Under the pieces are notes generated by a model. That model made no database searches. It was not told the origin of the DNA and saw only the letters and a list, made by a program, of their open reading frames with translations. The position numbers and the translations under genes were made by a program. Of a DNA stretch of 9,758 bases, positions 1 through 7,007 are shown piece after piece. The stretch lies in assembly GCA_002407725.1 (NCBI GenBank), contig DHOD01000113.1, positions 293 to 10,050 on the forward strand, written 5' to 3'. This DNA comes from Christensenella sp. UBA5399. GTDB taxonomy: Bacteria > Bacillota > Clostridia > Christensenellales > Christensenellaceae. The first letter of the stretch is position 1, and each line of letters starts with the position of its first letter.

Positions 1-277
1 CGCGCTTGCCAAATGGCTGGCGGCAGACTGCGAAGTCATCATACTGGACGAGCCGACACGCGGTGTTGACGTGGGCGCAAAAGCGGAGATTTATAAAAAC
101 GTCAACGACCTTGCAGAATCCGGCGTCGGCATTATCATGATTTCCTCCGAAATGGAGGAGACCATCAATATGTGTGACCGGGTGATTGTCATGCGGCAAG
201 GCGAAATTGTTGGAGAATTGGGAAAGGAAGACTTGAGCGAGAAAAACATCATGAATTTGTCTATGGGAGTTAAATAA
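1..277 (+). CDS. Sugar ABC transporter ATP-binding protein, C-terminal fragment (RbsA-like)
   Basis: This is the last 91 codons of a cytoplasmic ATPase subunit of a CUT2-type (ribose/galactose/xylose) sugar importer; the 5' end lies outside the window and the reading frame begins at base 2. The visible part is the end of the second nucleotide-binding domain: a Walker B stretch ([20 protein letters not shown]) with the D-loop, then an ISSEMEE segment. That segment has serine where most ABC ATPases have the switch histidine, as is usual in the second half of RbsA/MglA-type proteins. The C-terminal [16 protein letters not shown] stretch is also typical. Its TAA stop shares one base with the ATG of the permease (TAATG), so the two are surely co-translated. 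The sugar cannot be told from this fragment. Confidence 0.93.
   Translation, partial: ALAKWLAADCEVIILDEPTRGVDVGAKAEIYKNVNDLAESGVGIIMISSEMEETINMCDRVIVMRQGEIVGELGKEDLSEKNIMNLSMGVK
265..269 (+). promoter_or_regulatory. Ribosome binding site of the sugar permease
   Basis: GGGAG lies 7 bases before the ATG at 277, inside the last codons of the ATPase gene. It supports this start for the permease despite the one-base overlap with the upstream stop codon. Confidence 0.7.
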
Positions 278-1230
278 TGAGCAAAGTATCTGGTTTTCTA
301 AAAAAATACAATACATTTGTAATTTTTGTTGTAGCGGTGGTCATCTGCATTTTGATCTCGCCCGATTTCTTTAATGTAACCAACATTATGAACATTGGCC
401 GGCAATATTCAGGCCTGATCATTGTCTGTATGGGCCTCCTGTTTGTCATACTTTCCGGCGGCATCGACCTTTCCGTGGGCGCGCTTGCCGCCATGGGCAG
501 TGTGCTTGTTTCCACATTCCTGTCCGTGTTCGGGTTTGGCGTCTTTGAATCGGTTGCGTTGACATTCATACTGATTGGGTTGTGCGGCCTTTTGACCGGC
601 GTGCTTGTGGCCTATGCCAGGATGGCGCCTTTTATTGCGACACTGGCCATGATGACCATTGGCCGTGGTATTGCGATGGTTGTCGCCAACGGTTCCCCTA
701 TCCCCCTTCCAAAAGATCACGAAACAATCAGCTGGCTTTCCAGCGATCTGGGGTATATTCCGATCCTGGTCATCTTTGCCGTTGTGGTCGTCGTTTTCTT
801 CTGGTTCCTGCAAAAGTACACAACCTATGGCAGGATCATCATGGCGATCGGCAGCAATGAAACGGCCGTCCGCCTCGCGGGCATCAGGGTCAAACTGTAC
901 AAGACAAGCGTGTATGTCATTTCCAGCCTGTGTTGCGCGTTGGGCGGCATACTACTGTGCTCCCGCACCAGCATCGGCTCTCCCGTGGTGGGCACCGGCA
1001 TGGAGCTTGACGCCATCGCCGCCTGCGTAATCGGCGGCGCCAGCCTTTCAGGGGGCGAGGGCTCGCCTGTCAAGACGGTCATCGGCGTACTCATACTGGC
1101 GCTGATCGGCAACATCATGAATTTGCTTGCCGTTCCGTCTTACCCGCAGGATATCATCAAAGGCGCAATCATCATACTGTCCGTGCTTCTGCAAACCCTC
1201 ACATCTTCCTTCAAGAAGGATGAGGGCTGA
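277..1230 (+). CDS. Sugar ABC transporter permease (RbsC-like, CUT2 family)
   Basis: A 317-residue inner-membrane permease of the branched-chain/ribose type (BPD_transp_2 family). It forms the transmembrane channel that works with the ATPase just upstream and a periplasmic or lipoprotein sugar-binding protein not seen here. The sequence shows about eight to ten strongly hydrophobic segments, the first at residues 11-27 after a short basic N-terminus. It carries two family signatures: SGGIDLSVGA at about 60-69, and GGASLSGGEGSP at about 253-264 in the cytoplasmic loop that contacts the ATPase. Length is normal for RbsC (about 320). The start is ATG with GGGAG 7 bases upstream. Substrate specificity is not readable from the permease. 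The closest named relatives are ribose permeases, but CUT2 systems also carry xylose, galactose, inositols and AI-2. Confidence 0.93.
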   Translation: MSKVSGFLKKYNTFVIFVVAVVICILISPDFFNVTNIMNIGRQYSGLIIVCMGLLFVILSGGIDLSVGALAAMGSVLVSTFLSVFGFGVFESVALTFILIGLCGLLTGVLVAYARMAPFIATLAMMTIGRGIAMVVANGSPIPLPKDHETISWLSSDLGYIPILVIFAVVVVVFFWFLQKYTTYGRIIMAIGSNETAVRLAGIRVKLYKTSVYVISSLCCALGGILLCSRTSIGSPVVGTGMELDAIAACVIGGASLSGGEGSPVKTVIGVLILALIGNIMNLLAVPSYPQDIIKGAIIILSVLLQTLTSSFKKDEG

Positions 1231-1239
1231 GGATACCGT

Positions 1240-1737
1240 ATGCAGTTAAGCGAAGTGACGATCAGGCCCATCAAGCCCGGTGAAGTCGTACAAATGGAGG
1301 ACTTTCTTTATCTGGCGGTCTATCAGCCGGAACCGAGGAAAATTCCCAAGGAGGAGATTTTACAAAGGCCTGACATCGCCGTCTATATCCGTGACTGGGG
1401 GCGTCATGACGATTACTGCCTGGTGGCCGAATCAGGCAACCAGATTATAGGCGTGGCGTGGGCCCGCTTGTTTTCTGCGGATGCGAAAGGATTTGGGTAT
1501 ATCGATCCCCACACGCCCGAACTGTCCATTGCGCTTCGTAAAGGATATAGAGGAATGGGAATCGGCAAAATGCTGATAAACGCCCTGCATACCCTTCTTG
1601 CAGAAAAAGGCTTCGCGCAGGTATCGCTCAGCGTGCATATACACAACCCGGCATACCGGTTCTACCAATCGCTGGGGTACAAAACAAAAAAAGAAACAAG
1701 CCATGACTATGTCATGGCACTACTATTCAGAAGCTAG
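1240..1737 (+). CDS. GNAT-family N-acetyltransferase
   Basis: A 165-residue cytoplasmic protein with one Gcn5-related acetyltransferase domain, which transfers the acetyl group of acetyl-CoA to an amine of a small molecule or protein. Motif A is clear: ELSIALRKGYRGMGIGKMLI at residues 94-113, with the pyrophosphate-binding RGMGIG at 104-109. Motif B is NPAYRFYQSLGY at 136-147. Both are standard for the family, and the length is normal for a single-domain member. The start is ATG with GAGG 7 bases before it. It begins 9 bases after the permease stop, so it is probably the last gene of the transporter transcript and is followed directly by a terminator. The substrate is unknown. A link to the imported sugar (for example an amino sugar) is only a guess, because GNAT genes are often carried along in unrelated operons. 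Confidence 0.88.
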   Translation: MQLSEVTIRPIKPGEVVQMEDFLYLAVYQPEPRKIPKEEILQRPDIAVYIRDWGRHDDYCLVAESGNQIIGVAWARLFSADAKGFGYIDPHTPELSIALRKGYRGMGIGKMLINALHTLLAEKGFAQVSLSVHIHNPAYRFYQSLGYKTKKETSHDYVMALLFRS

Positions 1738-1749
1738 TTTTTCTCCTTA

Positions 1750-1790
1750 ACACAAACCCCGTTCCCAGGAACGGGGTTTGTGTATTTTAT
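1750..1790 (+). terminator. Rho-independent terminator between convergent operons
   Basis: A perfect inverted repeat, ACACAAACCCCGTTCC at 1750-1765 and its exact complement at 1768-1783. It can form a stem of about 15 pairs with a four-base loop, and is followed on the plus strand by ATTTTAT. It begins 12 bases after the stop of the acetyltransferase gene. The same hairpin lies 14 bases beyond the hisIE stop on the minus strand, but the minus-strand tail (TTAAGGAG) is not T-rich. It is therefore a good plus-strand terminator and at best a weaker one for the his operon. Confidence 0.85.
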
Positions 1791-1797
1791 CGGTACA

Positions 1798-2418
1798 CTA
1801 TTTCTTTCTTTTTTCTAATTCGCCGAACAGTTCTTCCAGCGTCAGTCCCTTCTCGTTCATCAGCACCAACAGATGATAGATCAGGTCGGCCGTTTCATAA
1901 CGCAGTTCCTCTGTACCATCATTTTTAGACGCAATGATCACTTCCGCGTTTTCTTCTCCCACCTTTTTCAGAATCTTATCGATCCCTTTGTCAAACAGAT
2001 AATTTGTATAAGAACCCTCTTTGGGGTTGGCTTTTCTGTCCGCAATCAAGTCGTACAGGTCGTACAGCAGCGCCGCCCCGCTCACATCCTCAAACCGCTT
2101 CACTTCATGAAAGAAGCATGTGCGGTTGCCCGTGTGGCACGCGTTGCCTGTCTGCCTGACTTTCAGCAGCACACAGTCGTAATCGCAATCCAGCGAAACC
2201 GAAACCACCCGCTGCAGATGCCCCGATGTCTCGCCTTTTTTCCATATCTCCTGCCGCGACCGCGAAAAATAGTGCGCATAACCCGTGTCCAGCGTCAGGC
2301 GCACCGTTTCCGCATTCATATACGCCTGCATCAGCACTTCACCCGTTTGGGCGTCCTGCGCAACCGCCGGGACAAGCCCGTCCGCATTATATTTGATTTT
2401 TCCCAATAATTCTGTCAT
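1798..2418 (-). CDS. hisIE: Bifunctional phosphoribosyl-AMP cyclohydrolase / phosphoribosyl-ATP pyrophosphatase
   Basis: A 206-residue cytoplasmic fusion enzyme for the second and third steps of histidine synthesis. It removes pyrophosphate from phosphoribosyl-ATP and then opens the adenine ring of phosphoribosyl-AMP. Residues 1 to about 110 are the HisI domain: KGETSGH at 61-67, the magnesium site D77-C-D79-Y-D81, and the zinc cysteines C78, C94 and C101 in the [11 protein letters not shown] stretch. Residues from about 115 to the end are the HisE domain, with the [10 protein letters not shown] helix near 154-163 and [13 protein letters not shown] near 175-187. Both sets of key residues are present, so both activities are expected. 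The ATG overlaps the hisF stop by four bases (ATGA). It is the last gene of the operon. The split hisI/hisE arrangement of some Gram-positives is not used here. Confidence 0.97.
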   Translation of the reverse strand: MTELLGKIKYNADGLVPAVAQDAQTGEVLMQAYMNAETVRLTLDTGYAHYFSRSRQEIWKKGETSGHLQRVVSVSLDCDYDCVLLKVRQTGNACHTGNRTCFFHEVKRFEDVSGAALLYDLYDLIADRKANPKEGSYTNYLFDKGIDKILKKVGEENAEVIIASKNDGTEELRYETADLIYHLLVLMNEKGLTLEELFGELEKRKK

Positions 2419-3173
2419 ATCCTGACCGGTATCCCTTTCTCCATCAAGTACTCTTTTACCTGCCGAATCTCCATCTCCCTGTAATGGAACAGCGACGCCA
2501 CCAGCACCGCACTGGCCCCCGCCTGCTCAATCACGTCGGAAAAATGCGAAAGCTCGCCCGCGCCGCCCGATGCGATTACAGGCACATCCACCGTGGACGA
2601 TATCGCTTTTGTCAACGGCAGGTCGTAGCCCGCTTTTGTCCCATCCGTATCCATACTGGTCACCAGCAGTTCGCCCGCGCCGCGCCTGCACGCCTCTTGC
2701 GCCCATTCGACCGCGTCCAGCCCGGTGTTAACCCTGCCGCCGTTCAAAAAGACCTCGTAACGGCCATCCGGCGCCCTTTTTGCGTCTATCGCGACAACCA
2801 CACATTGGCTGCCAAACTTATCCGCGGCGTCATTGATCAGTGTGGGGTTTTTAATTGCGGCGGAATTGACGGATATCTTGTCCGCTCCACACTTCAAAAT
2901 ACGCCTGAAATCATCCAGCGTCCGGATGCCGCCACCCACAGTCAGCGGAATAAAGACCTGCTCCGCCGTCTTCGCCACCACGTTTTCCATGATCCCCCGG
3001 TCGTCCGACGATGCCGTGATATCCAGAAACACAAGTTCGTCCGCATTTTGCCTGTTGTACTCTTTGGCAATCTCAACCGGGTCGCCCGCGTCTTTGATTT
3101 CTACAAATTTTACGCCCTTCACCACCCTGCCGGCGTGTACGTCCAGGCACGGTATAATCCTCTTTGTCAACAA
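2415..3173 (-). CDS. hisF: Imidazole glycerol phosphate synthase, cyclase subunit
   Basis: The (beta/alpha)8-barrel cyclase subunit of imidazole glycerol phosphate synthase. It takes ammonia from HisH and converts PRFAR to imidazole glycerol phosphate and AICAR, so it links histidine and purine synthesis. I chose the TTG at 3173 (protein [11 protein letters not shown]... after the initiator, 252 residues). The strong site AGAGGGGG lies 7 bases upstream, and with this start the two catalytic aspartates fall at D11 and D130, as in the well-studied Thermotoga enzyme. Other family stretches are the phosphate-binding VGGGIRT (about 79-85), [13 protein letters not shown] (about 172-184) and ASGGAG (about 201-206). 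The frame stays open to a TTG at 3200, but that would add nine unrelated residues and overlap hisA. An ATG at 3180 is out of frame. hisIE overlaps its stop by four bases. Confidence 0.96.
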   Translation of the reverse strand: MLTKRIIPCLDVHAGRVVKGVKFVEIKDAGDPVEIAKEYNRQNADELVFLDITASSDDRGIMENVVAKTAEQVFIPLTVGGGIRTLDDFRRILKCGADKISVNSAAIKNPTLINDAADKFGSQCVVVAIDAKRAPDGRYEVFLNGGRVNTGLDAVEWAQEACRRGAGELLVTSMDTDGTKAGYDLPLTKAISSTVDVPVIASGGAGELSHFSDVIEQAGASAVLVASLFHYREMEIRQVKEYLMEKGIPVRI

Positions 3174-3180
3174 ATCGCAT

Positions 3181-3188
3181 CCCCCTCT
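3181..3188 (-). promoter_or_regulatory. Ribosome binding site deciding the TTG start of hisF
   Basis: On the minus strand AGAGGGGG directly follows the first base of the hisA stop codon (TAG at 3189-3187) and ends 7 bases before the TTG at 3173. An ATG directly abuts this site (3180-3178), but it is out of frame with hisF and has no spacing, so the site is best read as serving the TTG. Confidence 0.75.
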
Positions 3189-3900
3189 ACTTTGCGGCAA
3201 TCAGCGCCTCCTGCAATGTAAACGCCCCATCATAGAGCGCCTTGCCAATCACACAGCCGCATGCCCCCGTACCTTTGATGTTCCGTATGTCCTCCAGCGT
3301 GCTGATGCCGCCCGATGCAATCAGGTTCATCCATGTCTCACGCACAATCTGTTCTGTATATTCAAAGTTGGGCCCCTGCATCATGCCGTCTTTGGATACA
3401 TCCGTATAGATGATCGTTTGCACGCCCATCTTATGCACCTTTTTCGCCATTTCCACAACGTCGACGTCCGTCTCGCCCACCCAGCCCTTGATGAGCACTT
3501 TGCCGTCCTTCGCGTCCAGGCTGACGGCAATCCTGCTGCCGTATTTGCTTACCGCCCACTCCAGCAAATCCGGGTCTTCCACCGCGGACGTGCCGATGAT
3601 GACGCGCGAGATACCCACGTCGTCCAGCCGAATCTGGATATCCTCCTTGGTGCGTGCGCCGCCGCCCATCTGGACAGGCACTTTAAGCGACTGCACCATT
3701 TTGGTGATCAGCTCCCGGTTCAAAAACTCCCCTGTAACCGCCGCATCCAAATCTATCACATGCAGGTAATTGGCCCCCGCATCCTGCCAGCGCAACGCCA
3801 TTTCCAACGGCTCGCCATAATCCTTCGATTTGTTGAGCTCCCCCTGGACCAGCCTTACGCATTTTCCATTCATAATGTCGATCGCCGGATAAAGTTTCAT
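3187..3900 (-). CDS. hisA: ProFAR isomerase (phosphoribosylformimino-AICAR-phosphate isomerase)
   Basis: A 237-residue (beta/alpha)8-barrel enzyme that carries out the Amadori rearrangement of ProFAR to PRFAR, the substrate of HisHF. Visible signatures are the N-terminal [16 protein letters not shown] with catalytic D8, the first phosphate site QMGGGART at 77-84, SLDAKDGK with the second catalytic aspartate D129, [14 protein letters not shown] at about 165-178, and the second phosphate site ASGGIST near 195-201. Length is normal. The ATG is preceded by GGAGG with 6 bases spacing, the best ribosome binding site in the operon, and overlaps the hisH stop by four bases. The residues argue for a true HisA, not the actinobacterial dual-function PriA, and a separate partner in tryptophan synthesis is neither seen nor implied. 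Confidence 0.97.
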   Translation of the reverse strand: MKLYPAIDIMNGKCVRLVQGELNKSKDYGEPLEMALRWQDAGANYLHVIDLDAAVTGEFLNRELITKMVQSLKVPVQMGGGARTKEDIQIRLDDVGISRVIIGTSAVEDPDLLEWAVSKYGSRIAVSLDAKDGKVLIKGWVGETDVDVVEMAKKVHKMGVQTIIYTDVSKDGMMQGPNFEYTEQIVRETWMNLIASGGISTLEDIRNIKGTGACGCVIGKALYDGAFTLQEALIAAK

Positions 3901-4505
3901 TGCATTCCTCCAAATTTTTTAATAATTTCAAGCCCCGTATCCCCACTTTTTTCAGGATGGAATTGCAGCCCGAATATATTGTCCTTCATTACGCCACACA
4001 CAAAATCATATCCATAACCGCACTGCGCAATCACATTCTCCTCCGGCACATCCGCCGCATGGTAAGAATGCACAAAATACACATAAGCGCCGTTTTCTTC
4101 CTTACCCAAAAGCGCACAATCTTTGGTCATCAGGCTGTTCCAGCCCATGTGCGGCACCTTAAGCTCTGTACCTTTCAACGCAAACGGCCTCACCGCGCCC
4201 GGGATCAGCCCCAAGCATCCGTATTCGCCGTTCTCGTAGCTGACGTCCAACAGCAGCTGCATCCCAAGGCAAATGCCAAGGAATGGCTTCCCCGATTGCG
4301 TCTGCCGGATCATTTCCTCATCCAGCCCCTGCGCCTGCAGGTTTTTTATCGCGTCGGCAATCGCCCCCACGCCCGGCAGCACAATATGCGACGCATCGTC
4401 CAGCACTTTTTTGTCGTTTGTCACAACCGCGTCAAACCCTGTAAATTCAAAGGCCTTTTGCACGCTGCGCAGGTTGCCCATGCCATAGTCCACAATCGCG
4501 ATCAT
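3897..4505 (-). CDS. hisH: Imidazole glycerol phosphate synthase, glutamine amidotransferase subunit
   Basis: The class I glutamine amidotransferase subunit (202 residues) that hydrolyses glutamine and channels ammonia to HisF. The nucleophile elbow GICLGMQLL carries Cys79, and HPEKSG carries His183 and Glu185, so the catalytic triad is complete. The oxyanion-strand stretch LPGVGAI is at about 43-49, and VPHMGWN at about 117-123 is also typical. The chosen ATG gives the family N-terminus MIAIVDYGMGNLRSV. A longer reading from a TTG at 4538 adds eleven atypical residues inside hisB and is rejected. The start overlaps the hisB stop by four bases (ATGA), with AAAGGG 6 bases before it. The gene ends overlapping hisA. 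HisH and HisF are separated by hisA, the usual order in this kind of operon. Confidence 0.97.
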   Translation of the reverse strand: MIAIVDYGMGNLRSVQKAFEFTGFDAVVTNDKKVLDDASHIVLPGVGAIADAIKNLQAQGLDEEMIRQTQSGKPFLGICLGMQLLLDVSYENGEYGCLGLIPGAVRPFALKGTELKVPHMGWNSLMTKDCALLGKEENGAYVYFVHSYHAADVPEENVIAQCGYGYDFVCGVMKDNIFGLQFHPEKSGDTGLEIIKKFGGMQ

Positions 4506-5083
4506 AGCACGCCCTTTGTGGACATCACGCCTTCGCAACCGCTGGCGCCGGCCGCCTCACGCACCGCGCGCGCAACAGCCTTGAACATTGCTTCAATGAT
4601 ATGGTGCGTGTTGATTCCGTACATCAGGTTGATGTGCAGCGTCACGCCCGCGTTCATCGCGAACGCGCGGAAAAACTCCTCCGCAAGCTGCGCGTCAAAA
4701 TCCCCCGTCCGGGATACCGTAAATTCTACATTATACGCCAGGTACGCCCTGCCGCTGACATCCAGGCTCGCCATCACCAGCACCTCGTCCATCGGCACAA
4801 ACTGCGTGGCATACCGCGCGATTCCCGCTTTATCGCCTATCGCTTCCGCAAAAGCCTTGCCCAGGGCAATGCCGCAATCTTCCACCGTGTGGTGGGCGTC
4901 CACGCACAGGTCGCCCTCGCATTGCAAATCCAAATCGCACTGCGCATGCTTTGCAAAGCTGATCAGCATATGGTCAAAGAAGCCCACGCCCGTCTTTACA
5001 TTCGCTTTGCCTTTCCCGTCCAGCTCCAGCTTTAACCGGATATCCGTTTCGGCCGTTTTGCGCTCCACCATACCGTTACGCAT
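4502..5083 (-). CDS. hisB: Imidazoleglycerol-phosphate dehydratase
   Basis: A 193-residue, single-function dehydratase that converts imidazole glycerol phosphate to imidazole acetol phosphate. It belongs to the metal-dependent family that assembles as a 24-mer around manganese ions. The two internal metal-binding repeats are clear: FFDHML at 35-40 with DAHHTVED at 62-69, and the second HH-containing stretch GINTHHIIEAMFKA at 156-169. It lacks the HAD phosphatase domain found at the N-terminus of the enterobacterial HisB, so histidinol-phosphate phosphatase must be encoded elsewhere. The ATG at 5083 has AGGGGGA ending 10 bases upstream; a second in-frame ATG four codons later has no comparable site. 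It starts 6 bases after the hisD stop and overlaps hisH at its end. Confidence 0.97.
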   Translation of the reverse strand: MRNGMVERKTAETDIRLKLELDGKGKANVKTGVGFFDHMLISFAKHAQCDLDLQCEGDLCVDAHHTVEDCGIALGKAFAEAIGDKAGIARYATQFVPMDEVLVMASLDVSGRAYLAYNVEFTVSRTGDFDAQLAEEFFRAFAMNAGVTLHINLMYGINTHHIIEAMFKAVARAVREAAGASGCEGVMSTKGVL

Positions 5084-5089
5084 AAGGTT

Positions 5090-6379
5090 TCATTCCCCCT
5101 CAAATCGGATCGCCGCGCTGTTTGCATGGGCTGTCAGCCCCTCCGCCAGCGCAAACTTCTCCACTTTTTTGTATTCCTTCTCAAACGCTTCCCTGCTATA
5201 GTATATCACGCTTGATTTCTTTTGAAAATCGTCCACATTGAGCGGCGATGAGAATTTCGCCGTCCCGTTAGTCGGCAGCACATGGTTGGCCCCCGCAAAA
5301 TAGTCGCCCAACGGTTCGGGCGAATAATCGCCCAAAAAGATCGACCCCGCATTTTTCACTTTGGACAACAGCGGCATCGGCTCCCGCACACAAAGCTCCA
5401 AATGTTCCGGCGCAATCATATTTGCCGTGTCAATGCAATCGTCCATGTCTTTGCAAATAATCACCGTCCCGTAATTTTTCAATGACGCTTCTATGATGTC
5501 GCGCCTGCTCAACCCCGCAATTTGCTTTTGCACCTCCGCCTTCACAGTCTCCGCTTTTTTTGCGTCGTCCGTCACAAGGATGCATGCGGCCATTTCGTCA
5601 TGCTCGGCCTGTGATATAAAGTCCGCCGCCACCCACGCCGGGTTCGCATAGCTGTCCGCAATCACCAGTACCTCTGACGGACCCGCAATCATGTCGATCC
5701 CCACCTGTCCGTATACGCTCTTTTTCGCAAGCGCCACATAAATGTTGCCCGGGCCGGTAATTTTGCATACGGCAGGCACGCTTTCCGTACCGTACGCCAT
5801 TGCCGCCACCGCCTGTGCGCCGCCAATCTTCAATATCCTGTGCGCGCCCGCAATTTTTGCCGCGGCGATCGTCGTCGGGTTCACCACGCCGCCCACCGCA
5901 GGTGTTGCAATGATGATGTTGTCCACGCCCGCGCATTTTGCCGGGATAATGTTCATCAGCACACTGGACGGGTACGCCGCCTTGCCGCCCGGCACGTATA
6001 CGCCCGCGTATTCCACCGGGATATACAGCTGCCCCAGCACTGCGCCGTCCTCCCTGTCCAAAAACCAGTTGTCACGCTTCTGGCGGTTGTGAAATTCCAC
6101 AATGTTGCCTGCCGCCTGCCCCATGATGTCTATCAGCTCCGGGTCCGTTTCCGCGAAGGCCCGCTCAATTTCTTCCTCTGTTACCTCAATGGTATCGGGG
6201 TCCGGTTTCCAGTTGTCAAACCGCTCCGTATATTCAAACAGGGCCGCGTCGCCCCGTTCCCTGACATCCGCAATAATGCCGTCCACCGTCTGCTGTATCG
6301 CGCGGATGTCGCCCTGCTCACGTTCAAGCAATCTTTTTTTGATCGTATCCCTGTCCGAAGACGGTATCGTATTAAGCAT
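5090..6379 (-). CDS. hisD: Histidinol dehydrogenase
   Basis: A 429-residue zinc enzyme that performs the last two steps, oxidising L-histidinol to histidinal and then histidine with two NAD+. Counting from the ATG at 6379, the zinc ligands are Gln257 and His260 (ISQAEHDE), Asp359 (LGDYFAGANHVLPT) and His418 (GLTAHANSAAIR). The catalytic base pair is Glu325-His326 (APEHLELC). These lie within one or two residues of the E. coli positions, which supports this start. The AGPSEVLVIAD and GPGNIYVALAKK stretches are also family-typical. A GTG at 6391 is an alternative start that would add four residues. The gene overlaps the end of hisG by eight bases, and a ribosome binding site is weak (AAAGG or GGAG), so coupling to hisG translation is likely. 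Confidence 0.97.
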   Translation of the reverse strand: MLNTIPSSDRDTIKKRLLEREQGDIRAIQQTVDGIIADVRERGDAALFEYTERFDNWKPDPDTIEVTEEEIERAFAETDPELIDIMGQAAGNIVEFHNRQKRDNWFLDREDGAVLGQLYIPVEYAGVYVPGGKAAYPSSVLMNIIPAKCAGVDNIIIATPAVGGVVNPTTIAAAKIAGAHRILKIGGAQAVAAMAYGTESVPAVCKITGPGNIYVALAKKSVYGQVGIDMIAGPSEVLVIADSYANPAWVAADFISQAEHDEMAACILVTDDAKKAETVKAEVQKQIAGLSRRDIIEASLKNYGTVIICKDMDDCIDTANMIAPEHLELCVREPMPLLSKVKNAGSIFLGDYSPEPLGDYFAGANHVLPTNGTAKFSSPLNVDDFQKKSSVIYYSREAFEKEYKKVEKFALAEGLTAHANSAAIRFEGE

Positions 6380-7007
6380 TCTCCAGCGCACCTTTCATTT
6401 TGCCGATATAATCTTTGATCTGCTCCTGCTTTGTCTTGAGGCTGACCTGGTTGACCACCAGCCGCGCCGATACGTCGCAGATGTCCTCCAGCACCGATAA
6501 TCCGTTCTCCCTGATCGTGTCTCCGCTCTCCACAATATCCACAATCACATCGGAAAGCCCCAGTATGGGCGCCAGCTCAATGCTGCCGTTCAGTTTGATG
6601 ATCTCGATATCCTCCCCCCGCTGGTCATAGAACATCTTTGCGATACGGGGATATTTTGTCGCCACTTTTGTGATTTCCTGCCCGCACACCACATCCGCAT
6701 AACCTGCCACGCAAACTTTGCATGCGCCAAACCGCAGGTCCAGCATTTCGTAAAGCGGCAATCCCGCCTCCAGCAGCGTATCCTTACCGGCAACGCCAAT
6801 ATCCGCAACGCCCCTGTGCACATACACCGGCACGTCCGTCGGCTTGACCAATATAAACCGTATGTTGTTTTTGTGGTCGTACATAATCAGTTTACGCGAA
6901 TCCTCTTTGAGCGCGCTTGTGTCAATACCGCACATATCCATCAGTTTAATTGCGTTCTTTGCAAGGCGGCCCTTTGCAAGCGCGATTGTCATCATATCTT
7001 CAATCAA
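6372..7007 (-). CDS. hisG: ATP phosphoribosyltransferase, short form (catalytic subunit)
   Basis: Catalyses the committed first step, joining ATP and PRPP to phosphoribosyl-ATP. At 211 residues it is the short form, which lacks the C-terminal histidine-binding regulatory domain and works only with HisZ, encoded directly upstream. Visible signatures are TIALAKGRL near the N-terminus, HRGVADIGVAGKDTLLE at 64-80, and the PRPP-binding loop DIVESGDTIRENGL at 157-170. The start is uncertain. A TTG at 7007 is preceded by GAGGTGATC, a nine-base match to the 16S rRNA 3' end, and gives the length of the Bacillus protein. The tandem ATGs at 6995 and 6992 would give MMTIALAKGR or MTIALAKGR. From the TTG the gene overlaps hisZ by eight bases. 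Confidence 0.96.
   Translation of the reverse strand: MIEDMMTIALAKGRLAKNAIKLMDMCGIDTSALKEDSRKLIMYDHKNNIRFILVKPTDVPVYVHRGVADIGVAGKDTLLEAGLPLYEMLDLRFGACKVCVAGYADVVCGQEITKVATKYPRIAKMFYDQRGEDIEIIKLNGSIELAPILGLSDVIVDIVESGDTIRENGLSVLEDICDVSARLVVNQVSLKTKQEQIKDYIGKMKGALENA

Noticed and set aside
3146..3170. TTGACA followed by TATACC at the start of hisF as an internal promoter
   Set aside because: The spacing is only 8 bases and the bases are fixed by the conserved protein sequence.
3174..3200. Longer HisF reading from TTG at 3200
   Set aside because: Adds nine non-homologous residues, overlaps hisA, and shifts the catalytic residues away from the family positions; the good ribosome binding site is inside it.
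2833..4017. 394-codon open frame on the plus strand opposite hisF, hisA and the end of hisH
   Set aside because: Antisense shadow of conserved enzymes, low-complexity cysteine-, histidine- and arginine-rich translation, no family resemblance.
4506..4538. Longer HisH reading from TTG at 4538
   Set aside because: Family proteins begin at MIAIVDYG; the ATG at 4505 has a well-spaced AAAGGG and forms the common ATGA overlap with hisB.
3900..5201. 433-codon open frame on the plus strand, opposite hisH, hisB and the end of hisD
   Set aside because: It lies wholly antisense to three certain his genes, spans their junctions, and its translation has no recognisable domain. It is a by-product of codon bias.
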